A stretch of 10,576 nt of DNA from Leptolyngbya sp. SIO4C1 (GCA_010671975.1 JAAHIA010000146.1:1-10576); one strand, 5' to 3'; positions 1 through 6,824 are shown, counted from the stretch's first letter. Program-made: numbers and translations. Notes: generated from the letters alone by a model not told the origin.

Positions 1-109
1 CACAACCAATCGTGACCCTGACCCGGCGATGGCCTCGCGCAAACAACACGAGAAACGAGCCTATCGTCTGGAGTTCAGAGTACTAACGTACTCATACGCG
101 CCTGAATAA
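1..109 (+). CDS. C-terminal end of an unidentified upstream protein (partial)
   Basis: Reading frame 2 is open from the left edge and ends at TAA 107-109, giving about 35 residues (basic stretch ASRKQHEKRAYRLEFRVL, then TYSYAPE). The other two forward frames are broken in the first 86 bases. I do not recognise a domain in so short a piece. DUF3991/TOPRIM proteins of cyanobacterial plasmids can, as I recall, be fused to or preceded by a relaxase, so this could be a relaxase tail; that is inference from context only. It overlaps the open frame of the downstream gene by about 23 bases, and a +1 shift in 87-109 would join the two. Confidence 0.35.
   Translation, partial: TTNRDPDPAMASRKQHEKRAYRLEFRVLTYSYAPE
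78..93. repeat. Inverted repeat GAGTAC-TAAC-GTACTC
   Basis: This is a perfect 6-bp stem with a 4-base loop. It lies inside the short overlap between the frame that ends at 109 and the open frame of the DUF3991/TOPRIM gene. It contains the TAA (84-86) that closes the latter frame on its left. It could be an RNA structure influencing translation at the junction, or chance. Confidence 0.4.
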
Positions 110-1349
110 CTTTTGTCAGTCAATCAGGCCTCAGCCTATTCAACGTCCTTCCCTGCAGGAACTGGCGGATGAGGTCAGGGAGCAGGATCTAGAAGCCGTA
201 GCAGTCAGTCTTGGACTGAAGCGCGATCGCTATGACAAACACAAATGGCGCGATGGCGATCACATCATCAGCATTAGCCAGAATCTGTTTATGGATTGGT
301 TGGCTGACAAAGGCGGCAGCGGTGCGATTGACCTGGTGATGCATGTACGGGATGTGGAATTTAAGGACGCTGTCCGGTGGCTCTCCGGTCAAGATCTGAC
401 GACCCTACCGACTCATTCCAGACAGACATTCCCGCCCAAAGAAGAGTACGTCGAACCCCGTCCATTGGACATGCCAACCCCGAATGAGAAGCGCTGGATA
501 GCAGTCAAAGACTATTTGGTAGACACGCGGGGGCTACCGTCTGTGTTGGTCGATCGCCTGCATGAAAAGGGACTGATTTTCGCGGATGACCATCAAAATG
601 CTGTCTTTGTTCGCTACCAACTTCAGGAAAACACCTGGAAACGAGGCCAGGCCACCGGAGCCAGTCTGCGCGGCACCTGGGGCGAGCGCAACAGCTATCA
701 CCGACTGGTACCAGGCTCAGTTCGAGAGCGCGGCTGGTTTTGGATTGGCACCGGCCACGGGGCGGTCAATCATGTCTTTCTAACTGAGTCGCCTATCGAT
801 GCGATGTCTCTAGCCGTACTGGATAGGGAGCGCCAGAATCGTCACGGCGTAACCTTCTATCTATCCACCGATGGCACGGGTGGAATCCCAGTCGAAGCCC
901 TCCAATCAATCTTGGACCGTAATGGACAAGTGATCGCTGCTTTTGACGCCGATACAGCTGGGGAGAGCATGGCTTGGCGGATCGCTGAACAGCTGCCGGG
1001 AATCAGACGCTTGAAACCGGCTTATGGCAAAGATTGGAATGAGCGCTTGATTCACCGACGACAGCCAGAACAAGCGAGGCAGACCAACCTCGACAAGACA
1101 CAGCTACGCCGTCTGTGGCAGTGGCACCAGGTCGCTCGATTACTGAGAAGATCTGATAACTACCTGAGCCGAATCACAGAAGTTGCCAGAAACGTTGCTA
1201 AAGGTGAGCCCCTTTCTGAACAGGCTCAGGCCGCCATGCAGCAGGATTTGGCGACGGCTCAACAGCGCCTAAACCGTCTGCCACAAGGACAGTCTCAGGA
1301 AGGCGCTGTAAAAAAGTCACGCAGTCCTGCCGTGGAACTGGAGGAATAA
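87..1349 (+). CDS. DUF3991/TOPRIM primase-like protein, true N-terminus unresolved
   Basis: A plasmid DNA-processing protein with a TOPRIM fold (metal-dependent nucleotidyl transfer, as in DnaG primases). The first ATG is at 291 and gives 352 residues, but it has no ribosome binding site. Conserved-looking sequence lies upstream in the same frame: ELADEV at 159-176, DRYDKHKWRDGD at 225-260, then HIISISQNLF before the ATG. This resembles the N-terminal module of the DUF3991 family, so a start at 291 would cut it. Counting from 291, the DUF3991 core is about residues 68-130. The TOPRIM acid is E166 (TESPIDA), the DxD pair is D219/D221 in FDADTAGE, and KDWNE follows. The frame is open from 87 with no ATG, GTG or TTG before 291. 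Either a +1 frameshift joins it to the frame ending at 109, or the gene is damaged. The C-terminal about 90 residues are basic and helical. Confidence 0.8.
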   Translation, partial: RTHTRLNNFCQSIRPQPIQRPSLQELADEVREQDLEAVAVSLGLKRDRYDKHKWRDGDHIISISQNLFMDWLADKGGSGAIDLVMHVRDVEFKDAVRWLSGQDLTTLPTHSRQTFPPKEEYVEPRPLDMPTPNEKRWIAVKDYLVDTRGLPSVLVDRLHEKGLIFADDHQNAVFVRYQLQENTWKRGQATGASLRGTWGERNSYHRLVPGSVRERGWFWIGTGHGAVNHVFLTESPIDAMSLAVLDRERQNRHGVTFYLSTDGTGGIPVEALQSILDRNGQVIAAFDADTAGESMAWRIAEQLPGIRRLKPAYGKDWNERLIHRRQPEQARQTNLDKTQLRRLWQWHQVARLLRRSDNYLSRITEVARNVAKGEPLSEQAQAAMQQDLATAQQRLNRLPQGQSQEGAVKKSRSPAVELEE

Positions 1350-1377
1350 AAAATGCCTCCCAGTAGGATAGGAGGCA
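1348..1377 (-). terminator. Rho-independent terminator reading leftward
   Basis: TGCCTCC (1354-1360) pairs perfectly with GGAGGCA (1371-1377) around a 10-base loop. On the minus strand the hairpin is followed by a run of six T (plus-strand A run 1348-1353), the classic layout. On the plus strand no T run follows (CCCATTG), so it is a poor terminator for the DUF3991/TOPRIM gene that ends at 1349. No minus-strand gene is visible just to its right. Confidence 0.65.
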
Positions 1378-1506
1378 CCCATTGATACCTCAAACAAATT
1401 TAAAAATCAACAGGCCACGATGCCAATTTTGTCCCGTTTTGAGATCAGATTCTTGTAGAGAAAAAAGGGAGATGGGGAAAACTTGAGCCTAGCAGCGTTC
1501 CAGAAG

Positions 1507-1535
1507 TTGACGTTTTGAAGTGTTACGATTATTGT
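1507..1535 (+). promoter_or_regulatory. Sigma-70-type promoter of the H1-like gene
   Basis: The -35 box is TTGACG (1507-1512) and the -10 box is TATTGT (1530-1535), with an optimal 17-base spacer. The predicted transcript start, near 1542, would give a leader of about 80 bases before the ATG at 1624. The rest of 1378-1623 shows no convincing gene on either strand. Confidence 0.6.
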
Positions 1536-1623
1536 AAGCTTGAATCCTCTCTAAAGTCGTACTGTGCTTTGGAGCGCGAAAATTTAACCATTGAACGCTA
1601 TATCCACTCGAGGAAACTTAACC

Positions 1624-2283
1624 ATGACGGTAACCGTGCTTCCTCAGCTCGCTGAAGCTGAGTCCCTTTTATCTGCTCAAGAAGCTGAATTGATGAAACA
1701 GCTTGCAGAGATTCAAGAGAAGCGCAAAGGTCTGCAGACCGTGATTGCGATGTTTGATGGCAGCGGCCAAGCGATTGAAGGTGCTGCTGCCGTCATTGAA
1801 GACGTTGCTGAAGAGACAGAAGCATCGGTTGGAGACGCCGCTGAAGCAGCCGAGGCTGAACCTGAGACGCCTGAGGTGAAAGTAGAGGACAAGTCGGCTA
1901 AGGCGACCAAGCCAAAGGCGACCGCTGGCAAAACCAAAACGGCTAAAGCAAAGACTCCTCAAGCAAAGGCGGCTAAGAAACCGGCCCAAGCGAAAAAGAC
2001 AAACGGTAGAACGGCTGACTGGCAGCGCTATGTGCTTGATGACTACCGTCAGCAGCCCCTACCGAATGCGGTGGCGGATTTTTTGAAGGCAAAGCCGAAG
2101 GAGAGCTTCAAGATTGTGGATGTGATGTCAGCTTTATTTGAAGACGATATGCCCAAGACCCAGTTTCTGAAGGCACGTAATCGCATTTCAAATATTCTGT
2201 CTGCGGGAGCGCGGGAGAAAGACTGGTATCGCGGTCGAGGTGGCACCTACAGCCTATCTGCAAAAGCAGTGAAGATCGGCTAG
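1624..2283 (+). CDS. Histone-H1-like protein with putative winged-helix domain
   Basis: A 219-residue protein in three parts. Residues 8-42 form a coiled-coil-like helix (EAESLLSAQEAELMKQLAEI). Residues 50-90 are acidic and Ala-rich. Residues 91-127 are a Lys/Ala/Pro-rich tail resembling histone H1 and other DNA-coating tails. Residues 130-219 form a compact domain ending in WYRGRGGTYSL, which looks like the wing and last strand of a winged helix. The likely role is DNA binding or nucleoid structuring of the replicon; the exact family is not recognised. The ATG at 1624 is chosen because GAGG (1610-1613) sits 10 bases upstream. A TTG at 1591 in frame would add 11 residues but lacks such a site. 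It is transcribed alone from the promoter at 1507-1535 and converges on the minus-strand operon. Confidence 0.85.
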   Translation: MTVTVLPQLAEAESLLSAQEAELMKQLAEIQEKRKGLQTVIAMFDGSGQAIEGAAAVIEDVAEETEASVGDAAEAAEAEPETPEVKVEDKSAKATKPKATAGKTKTAKAKTPQAKAAKKPAQAKKTNGRTADWQRYVLDDYRQQPLPNAVADFLKAKPKESFKIVDVMSALFEDDMPKTQFLKARNRISNILSAGAREKDWYRGRGGTYSLSAKAVKIG

Positions 2284-2443
2284 AGATTCACTCAACTGTT
2301 GCTGTATTAGCAGCCTTCCTAAATTCTACCCCCACAAAAAACTCTGCGAACTCTGCGCCTCTGCGGTGAACTCTCCTCCATCTGTTGATTTTGAAATGAC
2401 CTGCTCATACTTTAAAGATAAGTCAGATCCGCTGAAGAATCAC
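2284..2443. repeat. Convergent intergenic gap with three tandem CTCTGCG units
   Basis: CTCTGCG occurs at 2342-2348, 2351-2357 and 2359-2365, spaced 9 and 8 bases, followed by GTGAA. On the other strand this reads CGCAGAGGCGCAGAGTTCGCAGAG, then TTTTTT. Similar CGCAGAG-type short tandem units are, to my recollection, scattered in intergenic DNA of many cyanobacteria and other bacteria. The gap lies between two converging genes and shows no strong terminator hairpin. Confidence 0.6.
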
Positions 2444-3601
2444 TTACCTGCCACCCTGAAACACCTCTCGCTCTTTTGCCCGTCGCCGCTTCAGTGCCGT
2501 CAGTTCCTGACCATTCTCCCCATGAATCCAGCGGTCGAACTCTTGGGCGGCCCCCGGACGATCTCCTCGGTTCAGCTTTTCCACCAGCGTGCTGCCCCTC
2601 AATCCGCCTGTATTGTACTCAAAGCTGATCAGGGCAATTCGTTCATGGTGAGCCAGCGGTACCTGAATTAGCGCATCAATCGTCTGGTTTGCGGCTGTCG
2701 CATAGGCGATCAGCTCTCGCTCGGCCTGCGGCTCATCGATCCAGGTGCGCTGACCGGCTGGGGTACCGTAGCCAATCGAGTAGCGCTGTTCATCCCAGTA
2801 GGGCGTGGGTAAAAACCCTTCAAATGCCTTAATCAATGAGACCGCTGATGCCGGCACCTTCCCTACCGGCATCAGTACTGCCGCTAACAGATCGCGATAG
2901 GGGACTTGCCACTGGTCACCGGCCTTCACTCGATAGTCCAGATGAGGACCCGTGGAGCGACCAGAGTCTCCCGTCAGGGCAAAGGACTCCCCCACTGACT
3001 TTTGTCCTGCGAAGCATTCCGAAAGATGGAGAAACTTGTGGATACTTCCATCAAGGGCGAACTCAGCCACCAGGCCACCCCCACCATCATCTTCAAAACA
3101 GACGACTTCCATATCTATCACTGCATATAGTGGCGTCCCAATCGGTGTTTCCAGATCCACGCCAGCATGAAACTCGCGACCGTCCCCAATATCTCGCCAA
3201 CCTCGGGGCGAGCTAACCGGAAACCCAGCGACCTGTTCTCCACGCTGCAACGGCGTCTGATCGCTCGGACGAAACACGACAGCTGCTGGGCGAGCTTCAG
3301 ATCGCAGGTTGGGAATATATCGCTTCAACCAGGGCGGCACCGTATCCACCACAAAGGCATAGGCATCGACGGCAATTACTACCCCCAACACCACGCCGTA
3401 GTAGGCCAAATCTGAGATCAGCAGCTGCCAGGCAGAGGCCTCTTCTATTCCCGCCAGCTTTCGAGCGGATCGCTGTCGGTGGCGGGCGGCGGCTTTGGCT
3501 TCTCGGCGCTGTTCGGTTTGGATGGCACTGAGGGTGGTTTCGAGGTGCTTGAATCGCTGCTCGAGGGTGTGGGTAAGCGCTGAGAGTTCTGGTTGGCCCA
3601 T
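2444..3601 (-). CDS. Membrane-anchored M23 peptidase-GH24 lysozyme fusion
   Basis: A 385-residue peptidoglycan hydrolase with two catalytic domains. Residues 10-55 are coiled-coil-like and basic, and residues 62-86 form one TM helix, so the enzymatic part should lie outside the membrane. The M23/LytM domain (about 118-236) has H145-x3-D149 (HAGVD) and H192 in FLHLS. Its last motif is GPHLD (H220, D222) instead of the usual HxH. The GH24 phage-type lysozyme domain (about 250-383) has E261 in KAFEGF, D270, and S275 in YSIGYGT in place of the usual Thr. Cutting both peptide and glycan bonds fits opening the wall for an envelope-spanning complex, like VirB1-type enzymes, or cell lysis. The start at 3601 follows GAAGG and overlaps the previous gene by 157 bases. 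The frame stays open to 3760, but upstream residues look like antisense to the neighbours. Last gene of the operon. Confidence 0.85.
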   Translation of the reverse strand: MGQPELSALTHTLEQRFKHLETTLSAIQTEQRREAKAAARHRQRSARKLAGIEEASAWQLLISDLAYYGVVLGVVIAVDAYAFVVDTVPPWLKRYIPNLRSEARPAAVVFRPSDQTPLQRGEQVAGFPVSSPRGWRDIGDGREFHAGVDLETPIGTPLYAVIDMEVVCFEDDGGGGLVAEFALDGSIHKFLHLSECFAGQKSVGESFALTGDSGRSTGPHLDYRVKAGDQWQVPYRDLLAAVLMPVGKVPASAVSLIKAFEGFLPTPYWDEQRYSIGYGTPAGQRTWIDEPQAERELIAYATAANQTIDALIQVPLAHHERIALISFEYNTGGLRGSTLVEKLNRGDRPGAAQEFDRWIHGENGQELTALKRRRAKEREVFQGGR

Positions 3602-3711
3602 GTCTTGACCTTCGATAGCTGGACGTTTTCGGGGCTCAGTCGCCAGACGATAAACGACAGGGCAACCATGCCGACAATCACCCGCAGGGCATTGGCTAGA
3701 GCGGCCATCAT
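3445..3711 (-). CDS. Small single-TM protein with Pro/Ser-rich tail
   Basis: An 88-residue protein. Residues 3-24 form a TM helix (ALRVIVGMVALSFIVWRL), and residues 45-88 are a low-complexity Pro/Ser/Lys tail. The start is secure: AGGAGG stands directly upstream of the ATG (AGGAGGAATGATG), and the ATG overlaps the stop of the preceding gene as ATGA, which signals translational coupling. The last 157 bases overlap the hydrolase gene in another frame. The function is unknown. Its size and layout suit a small subunit of a membrane complex, perhaps one reaching through the periplasm with its Pro-rich tail. Confidence 0.7.
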   Translation of the reverse strand: MMAALANALRVIVGMVALSFIVWRLSPENVQLSKVKTWANQNSQRLPTPSSSDSSTSKPPSVPSKPNSAEKPKPPPATDSDPLESWRE

Positions 3712-3917
3712 TCCTCCTGCCCGTCTGGGGTGACGTAGTCTTGTCGAGTCGGGTCGCCAAAGTTCCAGTCTCGACGGGTGACGGCCTCCAGGGTGGACTC
3801 AGTCAGGTCCAGGGTGAGGCCATTGAGGTCCACATGGCCGTTTTGCAGCGCTTTGGTGATGAAGGGAAAAAACACGACGACAAAGGCGATACCGACCAGG
3901 ATGTTTTGCAAGTTCAT
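3708..3917 (-). CDS. Small single-TM protein
   Basis: A 69-residue protein with a TM helix at residues 5-23 (NILVGIAFVVVFFPFITKAL) and a hydrophilic acidic C-terminal tail ending TPDGQEE. It starts 75 bases after the ATPase gene, with AAGGA about 13 bases before the ATG, a rather distant ribosome binding site. It overlaps the next gene by 4 bases (ATGA). No family is recognised. Its position between the ATPase and the hydrolase suggests a membrane partner of the same complex. Confidence 0.65.
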   Translation of the reverse strand: MNLQNILVGIAFVVVFFPFITKALQNGHVDLNGLTLDLTESTLEAVTRRDWNFGDPTRQDYVTPDGQEE

Positions 3918-3992
3918 AGCGGCTGGGTGTCCTTACGAAATGGCAATGCTTCGGCAGGTTAGCTGCTCGAAGCAGAAAATGAAGGCGAGCGC

Positions 3993-5321
3993 TCAAGCAG
4001 AGACGGGGCCTTCGCTTAGGGAATCCGGCTTTTCTGCTCCAGTGTCTGAGGGAGGGCCTGTTTGCGCCGCCTGATTCAGTTGGTCCACCAGCGCTTTGAG
4101 GGCCACATAGCCCGGATTGTTGTTGCGCCGGTCTCCTGACTTACCGCCGACCAGTGACCAGGCTTTGGTGTAGGTGAGCCCTGGCAGGTGAGGCCGCAGG
4201 GTGTCTACTTGTTCAGCAATCCACGCTGGCACTACTTCACCCGGTGCGATCAGCGCGACGTTGATATCGAGGTGGGGAATACCGCGAATGGAAAGACGCT
4301 TATCGAAGTAGGCGACACAAGCGCGCACACCCCCGATCGCCTGCGGGTAGGGCTTGAAGGCCTCGACAACGGTATTGACCGTGGCGCGGGAGGGCGGCAG
4401 GTTATCGTAGTTGTCAGGATTCTGGGCAGCTCGCCACAGCAGCAGGACTTCCAGATGCTGTAGGAGTCCTTTCGGCACCGCACTTTGATTTACCGCTAGC
4501 GAGTGCATTCCTAGCACCACCTGCACCGCCTGCTTCAAGCCGCGATGGGTAATGTTCTTTAAGGCTTTGAGCGCCTGCTCGCGCTGGTCAGTGCGCCAGT
4601 AATCTACGGTGCTGACCCATTCGTCTATCAGCAGCAGAATAGGTTTGAAGGTGGGTTTGGCTTTTTTGGCTGCGATCGCGGTCTTCGTCGCCTCGGCCCG
4701 CTCACTCACTTCAGTATCCACCAGTAGCAAAGCTTCTAGAATCTCTGACGGATCGGTGTGTACTACGCTACCCAGGGGCAGATCGAACCAGGTGTTGGGT
4801 CGCTTGCCGTGACTCGAGCCATAGTCGATGTCGCCGATATGGATCTCGCCCTCGGGATGGGCCTCAATAAAAGCTTTGAGCCGCCAGAGCAGGGTGTGGG
4901 TCTTGCCATCATCCGATTCACCCACAATCACTGAAGAGCGTTTGGCGAATTCCGGCATCCAATCAGTGGAAAGATTTGCTTTTTGCTCCACCCGCTTGGC
5001 CAGGGTCTTGCCCAGCGGCAGCTGCTTGAGGGCTCCGGTGACCACTCGCTGCTTGGCTCCGGTAAAGCGAGCGGTGACCGGATGCAGAGCCGCGTTGCTG
5101 GAATCAAACACCTCATTGACCGCCGCCACCGAGCCTTCCCAGACGTCGGTGTAGCCGTAGTCCTTACGACTGCGATGGACCTCTCCAGCGGCCATCACCC
5201 CAAAGCCGAGCAGCAGTCCCCAGATTTGGCTGGCCTTGACCATCCAGAGGAGACCCCCGACATACAGCAGGCCGATCAGGGCTTTCTCAGCGTTGCGTCC
5301 AGCGTCAGTCTGCTTGCTCAT
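3993..5321 (-). CDS. Membrane-tethered P-loop ATPase, FtsK/HerA/VirD4-like
   Basis: A 442-residue protein. Two hydrophobic helices lie at about 14-28 and 32-46, followed by a linker to about 125. The P-loop domain has Walker A GESDDGKT at 134-141 and Walker B ILLLIDEW at 228-235 (D233, E234). A later strand VVLGMHS (268-274) sits where FtsK/HerA-type pumps carry a sensor. The N-terminal membrane anchor plus a cytoplasmic motor is the layout of conjugative coupling proteins and FtsK/TraB DNA pumps, so translocation of DNA or protein is the best guess; no closer family is recognised. The C-terminal about 60 residues contain a possible DNA-binding module (SLVGGKSGDRRNNNPGYVAL). The start at 5321 follows GGAGGA by 7 bases and overlaps the preceding stop by 17 bases; a start at 5354 is possible but lacks a site. 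Confidence 0.8.
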   Translation of the reverse strand: MSKQTDAGRNAEKALIGLLYVGGLLWMVKASQIWGLLLGFGVMAAGEVHRSRKDYGYTDVWEGSVAAVNEVFDSSNAALHPVTARFTGAKQRVVTGALKQLPLGKTLAKRVEQKANLSTDWMPEFAKRSSVIVGESDDGKTHTLLWRLKAFIEAHPEGEIHIGDIDYGSSHGKRPNTWFDLPLGSVVHTDPSEILEALLLVDTEVSERAEATKTAIAAKKAKPTFKPILLLIDEWVSTVDYWRTDQREQALKALKNITHRGLKQAVQVVLGMHSLAVNQSAVPKGLLQHLEVLLLWRAAQNPDNYDNLPPSRATVNTVVEAFKPYPQAIGGVRACVAYFDKRLSIRGIPHLDINVALIAPGEVVPAWIAEQVDTLRPHLPGLTYTKAWSLVGGKSGDRRNNNPGYVALKALVDQLNQAAQTGPPSDTGAEKPDSLSEGPVSA

Positions 5322-5847
5322 CGTTGTCTCCTCCAATCTGAGCAGCCGCGTCAATAAACGCCCTCAGGTCAAAGCCTCGTGAGGTGTTGAGTAGTTCAGG
5401 ATGCTCCAGCCAGTTCAGGGCCGTTGCCACAGCCACCATCTCAGCCGTGTGGGAGAGAGCCAAATCGAAATACTCGGGCGTACCATCAAAGACGCCGGTT
5501 TGGGTTTGGGTGGCTTGCAGATCGCCAAGCAGCTGGGTTTGATAAGCCAGCAGCCAGACTTTGGGATCGCCTTCAGCGCGACCTTTATCGAGCAGGTAGT
5601 GGGCTCTGGCATAAATAGCATTGGCCATCACCCCCATGCCTTCTTGAACAACCAGCGTTTGGCCAGAGAGGTCATCCGTGGAGGGGACGTTCAATCCAGA
5701 GGTAGTGGCAGCAGCTTTACCGGCTGGGCTCTGACTCAGCGATGCTTGCACCACTTCAGCCGGTTCGACGGACATACCACCAAGTCGAGTCATCCCCACC
5801 GTGACCAGTCCAAACAGCAGCAGCGGACCAAGATTCGGCTTACTCAT
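5305..5847 (-). CDS. Signal-anchored protein of the ATPase operon
   Basis: A 180-residue protein with a hydrophobic signal or anchor at residues 7-20 (GPLLLFGLVTVG). A Ser/Ala/Thr-rich linker (36-60) follows, then an alpha-helical domain (65-170). It is probably exported or membrane-tethered with the bulk in the periplasm. No family is recognised. The start is well supported: GAGGAGGT lies 8 bases upstream of the ATG. It overlaps the stop of the preceding gene by 8 bases and the start of the ATPase gene by 17, so the three are probably coupled in translation. Confidence 0.75.
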   Translation of the reverse strand: MSKPNLGPLLLFGLVTVGMTRLGGMSVEPAEVVQASLSQSPAGKAAATTSGLNVPSTDDLSGQTLVVQEGMGVMANAIYARAHYLLDKGRAEGDPKVWLLAYQTQLLGDLQATQTQTGVFDGTPEYFDLALSHTAEMVAVATALNWLEHPELLNTSRGFDLRAFIDAAAQIGGDNDEQAD

Positions 5848-6202
5848 CGCGCTTTACCTCCTCAAGCAGCTGAGTCCAAAGCTGCATTTCTGCCTCAGTG
5901 AGCAGTGGCATTTGCAGCTTGCGTTTGGCAACTCGGCGGAGGACAGCCGCTTCATCGACGCTGGGGGCGGGAGCCAGGACATAGCCTAGGGTGTAGAGCA
6001 CCAGCGTGCCGAGCGTCAGCCGGGGGGTAAACCAGGCGAGCAGGCCAGACAGCCGCTCAAACTCATCGGCACTGACCACAGCGGTCTGCTCGATATGGCG
6101 GCGATATTCCCCTAGCGACAGCGTCACCGCCAGGGAAATGCCGAGCACAATCGCTCCGGCCCCGGCCCAAAACTGGGCCTGTCGTAGTTTCTGGATACCC
6201 AT
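5840..6202 (-). CDS. Two-TM membrane protein
   Basis: A 120-residue protein with TM helices at about 11-31 (FWAGAGAIVLGISLAVTLSL) and 56-77 (LAWFTPRLTLGTLVLYTLGYVL). An acidic/basic helical C-terminus ends LLEEVKRDE. The ATG at 6202 is chosen because GGAGG (6212-6216) stands 9 bases upstream. The frame extends to 6265, but that part overlaps the end of the previous gene and looks non-coding (Arg-rich). It begins 31 bases after the preceding stop. The function is unknown; it is likely a membrane component encoded next to the signal-anchored protein and the ATPase. Confidence 0.75.
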   Translation of the reverse strand: MGIQKLRQAQFWAGAGAIVLGISLAVTLSLGEYRRHIEQTAVVSADEFERLSGLLAWFTPRLTLGTLVLYTLGYVLAPAPSVDEAAVLRRVAKRKLQMPLLTEAEMQLWTQLLEEVKRDE

Positions 6203-6233
6203 AGGCCAACGCCTCCGAAGGTGAAAAGAATTA

Positions 6234-6824
6234 TCAAGGCAAGCACGACGGCGAGGAGTTGCCACCCTCTGACGGCTTTCCCAGCATCTGCACCTCGCTC
6301 AAAGCATCAGTAAGCTGCTGAGTTTGCTGGGTTTGCAGGTACGCCAACAGTTCTGCTCTGAGTCGGTACTCAGTCTGGGCTAGCTTGAGCTCCTGTGCTT
6401 TTTGGCTTAGCGCATGAGCCGCTTGCTGGGTCTGAGCCAGCTGCTGACGCTGTGCGTTGGTGTCTTGATTCATAGCAGTGATCAGTTGCTCAATGGTGTC
6501 GATCGCTTCAGCCGCTACAGACCAAGGGTTGTGGACGCCGGTCGCGACCGCGCTATCACCCCGAATCAGCCCTAGGTCAAAGCTGTGGGGAAGTCGGGGC
6601 GCATCCGAGAGGGGCCGTTCATTATCGATGACGAGTTCAGCTGCCACCGCTTCAAGCGGCTTTACCGCAGGCTGAGCTAAGCCAAACGCAGCTAACAGCT
6701 GCTGCTGTGCCGCTGATGAAAGGCCATCTCGGGTATCAATACCCAAGTCCTTAGCCTTGCGATGCACCGTGGATTTGGCCAAGCTGTGGGTCTTACAAAA
6801 TGCGTGTAGAGAAGTATGCGCCAT
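6234..6824 (-). CDS. HTH/coiled-coil DNA-binding protein, KfrA-like layout
   Basis: A 196-residue protein. A helix-turn-helix lies at about residues 7-29 (HAFCKTHSLAKSTVHRKAKD), and a long Gln-rich coiled coil at about 105-177 (AQRQQLAQTQQAAHALSQKA). An N-terminal DNA-binding domain plus a long coiled coil is the architecture of the KfrA plasmid regulators, which repress their own genes from short repeats and help stable inheritance. I do not see enough to claim true homology. It is the first gene of the minus-strand operon. The phased GGAAC/GTTCC array directly upstream (6854-6937) is the obvious candidate binding site. The ATG has AAGGA 12 bases upstream, a weak site, which would suit low expression. 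Confidence 0.75.
   Translation of the reverse strand: MAHTSLHAFCKTHSLAKSTVHRKAKDLGIDTRDGLSSAAQQQLLAAFGLAQPAVKPLEAVAAELVIDNERPLSDAPRLPHSFDLGLIRGDSAVATGVHNPWSVAAEAIDTIEQLITAMNQDTNAQRQQLAQTQQAAHALSQKAQELKLAQTEYRLRAELLAYLQTQQTQQLTDALSEVQMLGKPSEGGNSSPSCLP

Noticed and set aside
1591..1623. TTG start giving an 11-residue extension of the H1-like protein
   Set aside because: The ATG at 1624 has a GAGG site at good distance and the extension looks non-coding.
2366..3415. Several plus-strand ORFs opposite the hydrolase gene
   Set aside because: They mirror a strand with clear M23 and GH24 motifs and show no domain of their own.
6203..6265. N-terminal extension of the two-TM protein to 6265
   Set aside because: The extension is Arg-rich, overlaps the HTH gene's end, and a good GGAGG site supports the ATG at 6202.
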